Positions 46,165 through 64,000 of a stretch of DNA of 64,000 nt are shown piece after piece. The notes beneath the pieces were generated by a model that saw only the letters and a list, made by a program, of their open reading frames with translations, was not told where the DNA came from and ran no database searches. Both the position numbers and the translations under genes were made by a program. Source of the stretch: Ziziphus jujuba (taxonomy: Eukaryota > Streptophyta > Magnoliopsida > Rosales > Rhamnaceae); assembly GCF_031755915.1 (NCBI RefSeq), contig NC_083388.1, forward strand, positions 7,997,001 to 8,061,000, in the 5' to 3' direction. The number at the start of each line of letters is the position of its first letter. Position 1 is the first letter of the stretch.

Positions 46165-46449
46165 TCTGCAAACAGAATTACAAAAATAAAAAAACCGAAA
46201 AAATGCAATTCAACAACTGATTCTGCCCTGATCTTGGTCTTTACTTGGATACAAAAACCCAAGTCTCTTTTTTTATTTATTTATTTAAATATTAAGGTCT
46301 ATACTGAGTTCTGTTTGGTTTCCCCAAATAACCTAATGATCACTGATTTCCTCTGAGACCCAAAATCTTTATTTTGGTTTGTTTTATTTTCTCAGCAACC
46401 AAAAGGAAAACACTACAATCCCCACAAGATTGAACTTTTAATATATATA

Positions 46450-46488
<39 letters not shown>

Positions 46489-46493
46489 CATAC
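46165..46493 (-). other. 5'-UTR intron of RPAC2 with (TA)n(GA)n tract
   Basis: On the minus strand the donor CACTG|GTATGC is followed by a CT tract and TA repeats (plus-strand 46,450-46,488). The acceptor is TTTGCAG, ending before 46,165. The exact acceptor is ambiguous by two bases because AG follows the first AG. Confidence 0.75.
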
Positions 46494-46560
46494 CAGTGGC
46501 GTATAAGCTGAAGCAAAAGACTGAGGAATGGGGTTTAGGAGCTGACGACCACCTTCAACT

Positions 46561-46860
46561 TTCGTTCTTCTCTACACCCGTAACCATTTACATTTTATAT
46601 AGGAACTGCTTTGTTTCCCTGAGGATTGGATTTTAAAATTACACTTTACTCCCTCTTCCCCTTGCTGGCTCAAAAGCCAATTCGTATAGTACTTTTAAAA
46701 GGCGTTGACTAGGATAGAGAGGTGGCAATTTCTAATTGGATTTTGTTTTATTATATTTCACGTTCCCGTCTATCTCATATACACGTTAGATGCACTCCTA
46801 AAACCCTAGTTCGTGGATATTATATTTATAAATTGGTAGGTTTTCATTTTTTTTTCCTTT
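46561..46860. promoter_or_regulatory. Bidirectional promoter between RPAC2 and TIM10
   Basis: About 300 bases separate the two probable first exons. AAACCCTA at 46,801-46,808 matches the telo-box, an element known from promoters of plant ribosomal-protein and translation-apparatus genes. A similar AAAACCCTGA lies near 46,888. TATATTTATAAA near 46,820-46,831 could serve as the TATA element for TIM10. Transcription starts are inferred, not seen. Confidence 0.6.
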
Positions 46861-47115
46861 TGGTAAAGCTTATAGTCCCGGATCTCTAAAACCCTGAATA
46901 AGCAGAGGGCTCCGGATCAGTGCACTGTTTTCCGTCTAACTGAGTAAGGTTGATCGAGAATTTGTTTATGCGGCACCAAAATTAATTGTTTTTATTTATT
47001 TATTTTTTCATGATTTTAAAGCAAATTATATTATTTGCATGCGATTGGGTTTTTTTTTTTTTTATAGCTTTTGAAAGAGTTTTGTTTTAAATTGTTTGGG
47101 TTTTTTCAGGGTTCA

Positions 47116-49228
47116 ATGGCTTCTAATAGCAATGCCCCAAATGCTTTGGAAAAAGAGCAGGTAGGCACTTTCCGTTTTTGCTGATTTTAGTTTCCTGCCG
47201 TCAGAATCTGGAAAGGAATTCCAGTATTGGTATTAAAAAGTAAATGTGTAGAAGAGCTGAAAATGGGTCTTTAATTATTTATTTATTATTTGATTCCTTT
47301 TATCTTATTTTATGCAATTGGATAAGTTTCTGCATTGTATGGTTAAAGGGATCTGTAAAGCCAAATTTCCTGTAGAGCTGGTTGTAACCTTATACTTACC
47401 TGTAGGCTCCTATAAATGGTGGTTTGAATATCTGTATATGTTCGTGCTTTAACGCACCTTCTCCATGGAGGAAAAACTTAAAGCATTTTTGTTGGCCTTT
47501 TTTTTTTTTTCTTTTTCTTTTTTTGTTAATTGTGCAGATCTTTGGAATGGCAGAGAAGGAGATGGAGTACAGGGTCGAGTTGTTTAACAAGTAAGTTTTA
47601 TGTATTGAATAATAATGTCATAGGGCAGTGGTCAGCTTGTTTGAAGTCCAGATATGGAAAGGCAGGACTATTTTTGCAAAAACTATCCTTCTAAAAGCAG
47701 CTTTTCAAGCTCAAACTTTAATTTTTGCGATGCTTTTTTGCATTTTCTATGCCAGAGGCACGGTGTTGTTTTAAAATCAATAGTCTTAGGATTCATCTAC
47801 TTGGAGAATGGGCTTTGTTGATTGACCTCAGTTATTTTGGATAAGAACTTTCATTGCCACCTGACTAGGTAGCCTTGATGGTACTAGTGTGGTGGATGGT
47901 ATTTTATTGTCAATAATTCTACTACTTCCCAATTCTCGTTTGTGTGACCAATGGTGCTTGTCTATCTGCCTTCCTGTTGACTTGGAAATAATGGACCGAC
48001 TCCTTCATGTGTATTGTAGATCAGTTCCATCTACTTGAACATTGAACATTTTTAGGGAGAATGAATTTTTGTAATCACCACTGAATACTTAGTTTCCTTT
48101 CTAGTAAAGTAACTAGTATGACATTAAGTTTTGATAAATTTTTGTTAGTTAATAGTATAATTTAATCCCTTTTAACTTTCATATGCATCATGTGCTTCCT
48201 ATTGCAGAAGACGCTTTTAATTTGTTGCTTTGTTTTGCCAATCATAAAATTCTTGTATTTTCAAAAGCTTGCAAATGTCTAGCACATTTATTAAGGTCCC
48301 GAGTCAAGTTATTGTGAATATTCTTGATTGTTATAATGCATTTTCCTATCCGATGCATGAACCGTGAGTTCTACTTGTTTTTCTTTGTTAGTTGCTCTTA
48401 ATTTATCTATTTGAATCAGGCTTACACACACATGTTTCAACAAGTGCGTTGATAAAAAGTAAGTCAACTTCTCTTTATCTTCTTATAAAAGGTTTTCCTT
48501 GATTTCCTGGATTTGGCTTTTCTGTTGCTTTCATTCTTATTTAACGACTTATGTTATTACTAAGGTATTCAGTCTTACTTTCTAGTGGATAGGAAGTGAC
48601 TGATATTGTAATTCCATCTGTTTCCAGGTACAAGGAGTCTGAACTAAATATGGGTGAAAATAGTTGCATTGATCGCTGTGTATCAAAGTATTGGCATGTA
48701 AGCTAACAGTGGTGTTGCATATGGCTTTATTGCTATGATACTTTAAACTGAATTGCTATTAACTGGAAGCTAAGAGGTCATTCTTGTGTCCAGTTAACTT
48801 TTGAAACATTTAATTGACTTTTAACTCTAGTTATTATACTTTGATGGTGCGGTGGTGAAACTGATTGTTTACCCCTCCATAGTCATGCAGTATTCACAAG
48901 CTCTTCTTTTGTCTGAATTCAGAAGTTTTGGGATTGAAACCTAAGTAGTGCTTCGTTTGGGTATAAGGTCTAATGTCGCTTTGAAAGGACTTGGATGCTT
49001 AGAGGCGCTCGATCTTTGTCTAGAATATCCTTTTTAAGTCTTTAAACTAAGTTTAGTCAATTCTATGGTTACAAGGCTGCAACCTTGGAATGCCATGTTA
49101 TAGAATTGCTGTCTTCAAATTGTTCGAAAGTCATCTTTTAATGGGCTTATAATCAGAGAAATCTATTTTATTTTCAGGTTACTAATTTAATTGGCCAGCT
49201 GCTTGGTTCTGGTCGACCTCCCATGTGA
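47116..49228 (+). CDS. TIM10: Tim10, mitochondrial intermembrane-space import chaperone
   Basis: Five exons (47,116-47,160, 47,538-47,590, 48,420-48,458, 48,628-48,697, 49,178-49,228) give 85 residues. The family's twin C-x3-C motifs are intact: C38-x3-C42 and C59-x3-C63, 16 residues apart, forming the two disulphides of the small-Tim hairpin. AEKEMEYRVELFNKLTHTCF and NMGENSCIDRCVSKYWH are the plant Tim10 blocks. The protein joins Tim9 in a hexamer that escorts carrier and beta-barrel precursors across the intermembrane space. There is no cleavable presequence, as expected for import by the Mia40 route. An acceptor before 47,110 and a GTAAGG donor near 46,943 indicate a 5'-UTR intron. Confidence 0.96.
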
Positions 49229-50492
49229 AGAATTTAAAGCATGTTGATTGAGATTTATTCTTCAGTAGGTATAATCTTTGGTTGCTGTCAGGTGAAGATG
49301 AAGATTGTAATTGTCTAGTTTCTTTTTATTTGTTCTAAAACTTTTTATGAGATGACTCCATTTTGATTTCTAAGAAAGATTTAATGGCAGGTTTTAATTT
49401 ATGCTGCCATAGGCACAAGTCTGTAATAGAATTGAGCAACCATTTTGAAAATTATTCTCAAATCTTGAATAAATCTCTATATTTTTGCATTCTGAGTTGC
49501 TTTTATACTTGCGGCACAATGAAGCAATTCAGGAACAGTGGTTGTTTGGTTCAGCTCATTCAAACTAGTTGTTCATCTTGACCCTTGAAAATAAAAACAC
49601 TAATCTTTCATCTAAAATTCATCGGCCTTGAATGATTATTTGTACTTTTTTCTGTTTTCTTTGTGGGATTAGTAATTAGTTAGTTGATCCTTGGGAACTT
49701 GCAGTGTTCTGGTTCCTTATGCTATACAATATATACATATATGGAGAGCCCTTGATTATTTTGCCCTTACAGTCAAAACCAGAAGTTGCTGTTGCACCTA
49801 CTATGGAAGTATTTGGTGCCGAATTTATAGTGTAGAGTCGAAACTTTGCTAATCTCCACTTCCCCTCCCATTTTCCTTCTGATTTTATGTTTTTTTGACT
49901 ATTTTAAATGTTTTATATTGATTTCTTACACTCAAAGGGATGGAGCAGATGGAAGGAAACCCTGGTTCCCATCACCTTGTGGATCCGAGATTTGGACTCC
50001 CACCAAGTTGTAAAAGAAGATCTAGAGGTGTACTGATCAAGTAGTTGAATCCTACAGAGGCTCATTTGTTTTCCTAGCCAAAAAAATTTATTGCTGATTT
50101 CTTAAGACCATATTATTTATTTTTATTTCATTTTGATGTCAGAAGCTCTTATCATTGGTCATTTTAAGGAACTGATATGTCCAGCATTACAACTTGTGGA
50201 ATACGAAACTCATAATTGATATCATATAATGATATATCATCACTAATCCAATATGGCTGAGGATACACTAGAAAATGTTGCAGCTCCTGTTCTGTTAATG
50301 GTACAAACGCTCCTATAGATCAAGACAATTGAAAAGATACACCAAGACCAGCATAAAGTTTGTTATAATTGATGCTTTGCTGATGCATAACCTTGAATGC
50401 CAAAGAGGGAATGGACAGATTTAGATACAGAACTAAAATGAAAGAGGGCGGAAAAGGAAACAAAACAAAACAAAAAAATAATCTATACACTT
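49229..50492. other. Convergent 3' intergenic region between TIM10 and BSK
   Basis: It contains the 3' UTRs of both genes and no coding sequence that I recognise. The short frame at 49,363-49,581 has no family features. Confidence 0.6.
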
Positions 50493-57286
<6,794 letters not shown>

Positions 57287-57467
57287 GCCGTTGACACAGC
57301 TGCCTCATTATGTATATGGTGTATACAAAAACACCCCCACGCCGACAAGGAAAAAATACATCTACATGTAGTAGAATTTTACCGTTGACACAGCTGCCTC
57401 ATTATGTACATAGTGTATACAAAAACACCCCCACGCCGACAAGGAAATACATCTACATGTAGTAGAA
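57287..57467 (+). repeat. 94-bp tandem duplication
   Basis: Two units start at 57,287 and 57,381. Each has CCGTTGACACAGCTGCCTCA, a TATACAAAAACACCCCCACG block and CTACATGTAGTAGAA. The second unit differs by only a few substitutions and a 3-base gap, so the duplication is recent. Each unit contains the palindrome CTACATGTAG. Confidence 0.9.
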
Positions 57468-57739
57468 GATCTATATAGGCAAAGCCAGAGTATCTGATTA
57501 GAGCCCTAATTTAATTTAATACTACTTTGCTAACTGTGCTAAGATTTCAGTACAGACACAGAGGATACTTTCAAGGGTCTGTTTGGGAACTTTCCAACAT
57601 GACTCTCTGTAAGATGGTTCTCGGATTTAGGGAAGGATTAGAGGAGAGATAAAGCATTTTTTTTTTTTTTTTTGGCTGAAAGAGGAGAGATAAAGCTATT
57701 CTCACCTCATGAATGTCCCATGTATCTTATTTAACTTAA

Positions 57740-57775
<36 letters not shown>

Positions 57776-59311
57776 AAGAGTCTATTTGGACCACTTGAAA
57801 ATAACATAATCAACAAAAGGTGTTCTGATTTCTATAAAGGAAGCAAAAAATGAAAAAGAACTCTGATTTTAATACTACATTATTAACTACAGTTCTGTAC
57901 CAAAAATTCATTAATTTCAAAAAGTAATACATAACCCAGATATACAAGGATAAAACTACTGGAAATTCTTCTTGTTCTTTTATTTAATTTTTTGATAGGG
58001 AACAGGGTGTAGGAAAGGGGACCAGTTGATTATTGATCTCACAACAAGTTTTTTTTTTTTTTTCCCTCTCTATTTTAATGACATAATAATTATAGAAACA
58101 ACTACAAAAACAACAACAGCACAGCCAATGCCAGTGCTTGTTGCCACTGGCTAGAGAAACAGCAAAGTAATTTATTCAGAACAAAAAGGGGTTGCTCACC
58201 CAGTTTTTTGGGTTCCACAAAACAAACCCAGAAAAGGGAACTGTAAGAAAATATATAATAAATTCCTCTTTCTTTTTGACATGTTTGACATTGGTAGCAC
58301 TGCATAGAAATCAGAATTGTACCACAGATGGAGAAAAAAGGAAAGGAAGAACAGTACCTTTGATAATAAGGATGGGAAAACCAAGAGGAGGCACGTGATG
58401 TAACAACTGCTGTCTCCAATTGATATGTTTCAACATCCCTATGAAAAGAGAATATACATGGGGGTAAAGGGAAAAAAAAAAAAAAGGCATTGAAAAGCTA
58501 AGGTGGTGGTGGTTGTGGTCCGATGTGGGACCTTCGGACCTCGACAAGAAGCATTATTAAATTGAATCATTGGTTCATGCCAGCCCTAATTGCTTAAAAG
58601 AGGCATCACATGCCTGCATCTCCCCCCTCTGGCCACTGTATCTCCCAAAGCGTTACGCCATTCTGTACTTTATGTGACACCATAAGAGTACCATGATCCT
58701 CTTCTTCCACATAACCCAAATCAGCTATACAATTTCGTGGTCCAGATATTGCTTCATTTATCTTCAAACATGACAACCTGGTACCATAAGGCTGTATAGC
58801 TTGAATTTAAGGCTAATATGATTGTAAGATAACAACTTTACTCTTCATCCATATCTATGAAATATGAATAGCTTTTCTGTCCCTTATTTTTTTTTTTTTT
58901 TAATATCAAAGAAAATTGGAAAACTGAAGCACATTCATCAAACAATAAAAAATAAAATAAAATAAAATAAGACAGCAGAAGGGGAATAACAGTTGGAGGT
59001 CAAACTTAAGAATTCCATTCGATTTCATTTCAAAAAGAAAAACACAAAATAAGGTCTATCAGCACAGCTGAAATAATTCAGGTTGCATATTTAGACATTC
59101 TACCACATACCTAATATTGTAACAGCAAAGCTATCTTCAGCTTTTGCTGTTAATCTATGTACTCTATACTGCTACCTATAATTCCTATCTCGAATCTTGC
59201 GATCCATCTGTCTTATGGCAAGGGAAAAAATTGCATTAAGCATGAAAATCATCGAGTGAAGATAATGTAACAATGGATTTAATGACTAAAATATTTACTG
59301 ATTTTCCATAT
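57468..59311. other. Intergenic DNA downstream of the inositol-phosphorylceramide synthase gene
   Basis: The right part probably holds the 3' UTR of the minus-strand gene. A (GT)n(AT)n run lies near 57,741-57,773. A minus-strand frame of 105 residues at 58,102-58,419 has no recognisable family. Confidence 0.5.
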
Positions 59312-62300
59312 TCAGTCTGTTGGACCAACAGAGTTGATGTCAGTGAGTTTTTGCAGCTCTTCTTTGTTCTTGCTATCTTTATCTTTGTTGGTCAGTGGAA
59401 GTATAGATGTAGAACCTGAAGACCGGTCAGGCATTTCTGTGAAGAAGACAAGCAGTGTAACCAATTATATGGTATTTGTTATGCAGCAGCTTAACTATCA
59501 AACGTTATACATTAAAGCTTCATCTAGTTCTTAACATATGAAAGTGAATTAACACCAGAACCTATATACACAAGGAAACGAGGATAGAAACAAGTTCAAG
59601 CCTAATTCATGAGATTATTATCAACTCTCAAAAGTAAGGCAGCTTTCTTAAATACATTTTGCTAACCTGGCAGTCTTTTATCAAGGAAGAATACTACCAA
59701 ATTGACGGTATACCTGCATAAGATAAAAACACCTGACTTCAACAATTATGTAAAAAGAAATTACAGAGTATTTTCTTCAAGAGAGTAATAGATTCCCTGT
59801 TACCATGCGACAACAACGTCAACCGTATAATGCTTGCGTGAAGCTATAATCAGAAGGCTTTGGATCACAGCAAGTACCCAACCAAACTGCTTAATGCATC
59901 TGTAAGAATAGCCACAATAGTGCAGCAAGATCAGACATAAAAACAGGTGTTAGTAGGTGGGAAAATTCTCCTATAAGCAGTATACTTATGCATACAACCT
60001 CACTGCCATTACACGTTACCCACTTGGTACTAGGGAAAAAAGAAAAAGAAAAGCATTTAATTATCACAAATGGCAACTAGATGCACATAATAAAGATTTT
60101 TTCATTTTAACCTTTTTGATCCATAAATTTGATATGTGCGCACAAATACTAAGGTGAAAATCATATGTGAGGAAAAAATCAAATCACCACAGCCATATAT
60201 AACTCCTCGGGGAACTGCACATTAAGATAAATCACGTAAGCATCACTGCGATAATTATCTGAATCAGTTGAGCATTGTGTTAAAAGAATAGACTAATTTA
60301 TAACTAACAGTTTATTAAGAGGACTTCAAGTACACTCTGTGGAGGGGGCAGCCGAGCAAGTTTTGAGCCCTGAAAGAGACAGTTGTACCTGATTGTAAAA
60401 AATTACTTTAATCACAAGAACTGAATAATAATGTAAAACGAACTTTTCATGAAAGGGGGCAGCATGACAAGTCCAGATTACTTCAAATTGACGAAATGTC
60501 ATGCAAATTTTGATTAAATTACCTCACGACAATGGTAGTTTGGACCAGGAAGATGAGTGGAATAGAATGTGATTATCCGGAGACTTTGACAAGCCTAAAG
60601 AAAGAAAATGTGAAATACACCAGGAGTTGTCAGTGAGTATAGCAGGACAGCATATGACGATTAAAAATCACTTATTCTCTATCTTGTGAACTTGAGATAA
60701 GCAAGTAGATCCAATTATGAGTGAAGAAAATAGAAACAAAAAGCAACACTGAGACAACAAAAGTTAATGTTGCGTGCAGACAGTAAAAAAGTGAAATGAT
60801 ATTGAAAAATAGTCTTGTTTCAGGAGCTTGGGTGCTTCTTTACAGATGAGCTATGCAACAATGTTCAGGTTTGGACAGAGAGAATTTCCTAAGAGGAATT
60901 CCGACCTAGATGCCTAGGAAAATATAAGCCCCAGAATTAGTGTCATCATATCAGATCACTTATCCAAAACAAGATTTTGCAAAGAGAGAGATGAGACTAG
61001 TTAAACTAATCCTCATTTTACTGAATGCGATTAAAATCCTTTGTTTGTAAAAGACATCTCATAAATGATTTTTTTTTTTTTTTTGGTGCAATTATTACCA
61101 GAAGTATAGATATATTATTTACACTATATGCACAAATCATTCTTTTCTTTAGGGACAGATATCGGAAGGAAAACGAAAAATAGGTATGTAACATGCACCT
61201 TGCTGCATTGGTTTAGCAAGCAACCTCTTTGAAAGAATACAAGTGTGTTCCTTGTAAGTAATATAAGTTGACATCGAACAATGAGAAGCAGCTCTTAGGG
61301 AAGAAAAAATGTCCAAAATTCACTTTAAAACTACATAAACTTTTAGTGAGTTAAATTACATCATTAAAGAAAAGATTGTTTTCATATCACTGAATATATC
61401 TCTTCTGCACATGCTAATATTGGAGTTGGGTTATAACTGTTCAACCAATTCTTCAGTGTAGGCATTACCACAGACTCTATATTTAAAGTGAGTGAAGTTT
61501 TTTCAAGTAGAATTAGAGTGAATTTGGTAGGAAAGTTAAGAATATTGTATCAAAACTAGGGATATTATCATTCTATTGCTTATTAAAGATGAAAATATGA
61601 AACACAATATTTCTGCAAATACTAAGAATATGGCTGCAGAATAGACTGTCACCTGAAAGTAAGTTATGAATTTGCTAGGGAATTTAAGAACATTGATCAA
61701 AATTTTAGCATTTTATTGCTTATCAAAAGGTTGAAAATTGTATGTTAAGAGAAAAGTTTGAAAATTGAATCAAACAAGCACACATATCTGAAATTCATCA
61801 AATTAAACTTTTGGCAAAACTGGAGAATGTGGCTGCAGAACTTGAAAAGGGCCAGTCTTTAGGGGAAGACACTTCTAACAATAAGCTATAAATGTATTAA
61901 GCAATAAACCATGTAGTTTTAAACAAACCTGTTTTGTACTACAACAATAACAATGCTAATAAACAATGTGTACTTACAACCAAAAAGGCAAGAACCCTAC
62001 ACCACACAAGAACTGTGTAGATTTTTTTGCTCTGAAAAATGAAAGGGTGAAAAGTCCACTGCAAAACAAAAGGCACTAGCTGATTAACAGGAAAAATATT
62101 TAAATAACTAAATAAAAGGCACTGTCTTATATCAATTAACAATTGAAAGCTACAGTTAGCATACTAATAGTGAAGAAAGCTAGCTCAACTTCATAGCAGG
62201 GTGAAGATAAACTAGTTAAGAGAAATAATGCATTACACCTAACGTTAGTCCTAGCTTCATGAAGTAACTACTCCACAACCAAATTGTTAAGATTGCAGTA

Positions 62301-63228
62301 TTTAGAAAGAACATCATAAATGCGTGTTGGGTTTAATTTACTAACTTGACACTGAACCTAGGTAGAACCCATGGCTTCAAAAGTCATATTCTGAAAACCT
62401 AAATTGCAACTGCTGCCTTTTGTAGATCAGTCATATTGATGTGGCACCGATACACATTAATAGATATGCACAATAAAACTGTATTTTCTAACCCAAACCA
62501 TGCACCTCTAATTTCAGCATAACAGATAAAACTTACATCAAAACCCACTTCCAAGTTCCACTATAATGAATGCAGGCATGTTGACAATAGGAATTTTATA
62601 ACATATTCAATAAACACTTCTTTGCAGAAGACATTTTATCTAGTGACTGCCACTGTTACCTAACACAAGTACATATAATGTCTACAAACAAAAAGAAAGT
62701 TGCATCTCATACTAAAATGATATAAAAAGAAAAAGGAAAAATAGGCATCTGAAAATCCATCGTATAGATTTATGTGTATAGCTACAGATATAAATAAAAG
62801 ATGAACCAGAATAAGAAAATAATTACAACTTGAAGAATAACATAGAGAAGCTTTCATAACTTAAAAAAGACAGCATTAAAACTTACCAAGGCAAAAGAAC
62901 AAAAGATAGTAGAAAAGAGACTCTCACTCATATAAGCTCTTTGTTTACCAAGTTCCTAAGATAATACAATAATGAAAGGAAATGTTATTACAAATTGTAA
63001 ACAAACAATTATAAAATCAGAGTATGATTAGCACCACGGTACCCACCGGTAGAAAGAAAAAACCGGCATCCTGAAGTGTTGGTCCAGGGCGGTGCAAGTA
63101 ATGTATACCATGGGCAGCTAATCCATGAAGATACTGAAAACCAAGAACCTACTCAGTACTCAGATAAACATCTAAATAATTCATATTTATAAATCTTGCA
63201 CCTACAATCGAATAAAGATAGAACAATT

Positions 63229-63284
<56 letters not shown>

Positions 63285-63894
63285 ATATGGATTTCTTTAG
63301 GCTTCCCATTAATCTAGATTGTCAGAAACTTAATAACAAACTAAATAGGAAGGTAATAACTAAAAGTGGTGTTTGTATTAAATAACTATTAACATTAGAG
63401 AAAAATAATTCCACTTAAGGAAAACGATATAAATTTTTAATAGACAATTTATTTAGTTTAATGGCAAGGCAAACTACATCATGCACGTAATTTAGTCGTT
63501 CTTCTAAATTAAAACCAAAACGACCAAAAAAAAAAGAAAAAAAAAGAAAAATGATAATAATAACTAGCACATGAACAAAATTCAAAGACAAAATATAGAA
63601 TAACCTGAAAAAAAATTCCGGCCAGAAGGTACTTCCAATTCTCTGCAAGAAGTGAAATCTCTACGAATAACTCTGTGGATATTTTCCGCCATAGCTTCAC
63701 ATTTAAACAACAAATTAATAATCTATCCCAAAATTTATTTTTAGAAAAACCATAGTAAAGCAAAGTTTAACAAAATCGAATTAGAAAAAAAAAATTAAAA
63801 TTAAAATAAAAACTGAAAAAAGGAAAGAAAATAAAAATAAAAACGGAACAGATTTGATAACCTTAGGAGCCTCACGATTGACGTTGACCACCAT
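59312..63894 (-). CDS. IPCS: Phosphatidylinositol:ceramide inositolphosphotransferase (IPC synthase)
   Basis: Eleven exons join in phase to 287 residues: 63,862-63,894, 63,605-63,694, 63,047-63,133, 62,887-62,955, 61,978-62,058, 60,523-60,594, 60,309-60,369, 60,112-60,214, 59,804-59,899, 59,667-59,713 and 59,312-59,436. The enzyme moves inositol phosphate from phosphatidylinositol to ceramide in the Golgi; Arabidopsis ERH1 is a member and affects programmed cell death. Hydrophobic segments such as [23 protein letters not shown] and MIFTLVFV span the membrane. The catalytic triad fits His181 ([11 protein letters not shown]), His222 and Asp226 ([13 protein letters not shown]). [17 protein letters not shown] and [18 protein letters not shown] are family blocks. 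The tail stops at SVGPTD, about 20-30 residues before the usual end. Confidence 0.95.
63232..63281. repeat. (AC)n microsatellite in IPCS intron 2
   Basis: Twenty-five uninterrupted AC units lie between the second and third coding exons. Confidence 0.97.
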
Positions 63895-64000
63895 TTTTGA
63901 ATGCGAAACCAAAATTCGACATCAATCACCATAAAAAGCTCTCGTCATTTCCGCATTCGAAATTTTCCATACAAACCGCTCCAAATTCGAATTTTGAAAT

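Noticed and set aside
58102..58419. 105-residue minus-strand frame starting METAVVTSRASSWF
   Set aside because: No recognisable family, and it lies in the likely 3' region of the IPC synthase gene; kept only as unassigned DNA.
58510..58560. Possible miRNA hairpin around CCGATGTGGGACCTTCGGAC
   Set aside because: Only a very short stem (TCCGA/TCGGA) forms, and no known plant miRNA matches.

Overview
The window is nuclear DNA from a flowering plant, most probably a eudicot. Genes have many introns with GT..AG borders, non-coding DNA is AT-rich with long poly(A/T) and (TA)n runs, and about half of the first 31 kb is LTR retrotransposon. The proteins are plant-type: a BSK pseudokinase, an inositol-phosphorylceramide synthase, a plant Tim10 and a DUF674 protein. 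I cannot name the species.

Positions 1-31,500 are a repeat-rich block. It opens with two diverged LTR-like repeats (1-985, about 1,290-2,325) and a duplicated segment carrying a long inverted-repeat transposon. Next comes a non-autonomous Athila/Tat-like LTR element (4,643-12,438) with one odd 398-residue ORF, a palindromic minisatellite and a nested 163-bp solo LTR. A minus-strand DUF674 pseudogene follows (14,681-16,147). A decayed Ty1/Copia element (16,512-28,462, target duplication AAATT) lies in its upstream region. The Copia 3' LTR is itself split by a younger minus-strand Ty3/Gypsy element (21,273-27,873, target duplication GGTGC). That Gypsy element lacks its reverse transcriptase and integrase core, and its gag is interrupted by a 294-bp piece of chloroplast petA (cytochrome f). 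After the Copia element, the duplicated segment appears again (28,463-30,269).

Positions 31,560-64,000 are a gene-rich block with five apparently intact genes. On the plus strand is a ~1,506-residue protein with a RING finger, a TRAF-type finger, a very Gln/Pro-rich middle and a C-terminal C2H2 finger (32,572-37,712). After about 7 kb of T-rich non-coding DNA comes a divergent pair: RPAC2, a subunit shared by RNA polymerases I and III (minus, 45,047-46,146), and TIM10, a mitochondrial import chaperone (plus, 47,116-49,228). They share a short promoter region that holds a telo-box-like AAACCCTA. A BSK5-like brassinosteroid-signalling kinase (minus, 50,493-54,327, ten exons) and an inositol-phosphorylceramide synthase (minus, 59,312-63,894, eleven exons) complete the window.

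The five genes have no common pathway and look like ordinary euchromatic neighbours. The RPAC2/TIM10 pair is the one arrangement likely to share regulation. I found no tRNA, rRNA, known miRNA or CRISPR array. I found no clearly new enzymatic or defence system; the most unusual items are the plastid-DNA-bearing non-autonomous Gypsy element, the odd Athila-like element and the RING/TRAF/Q-rich/C2H2 protein.
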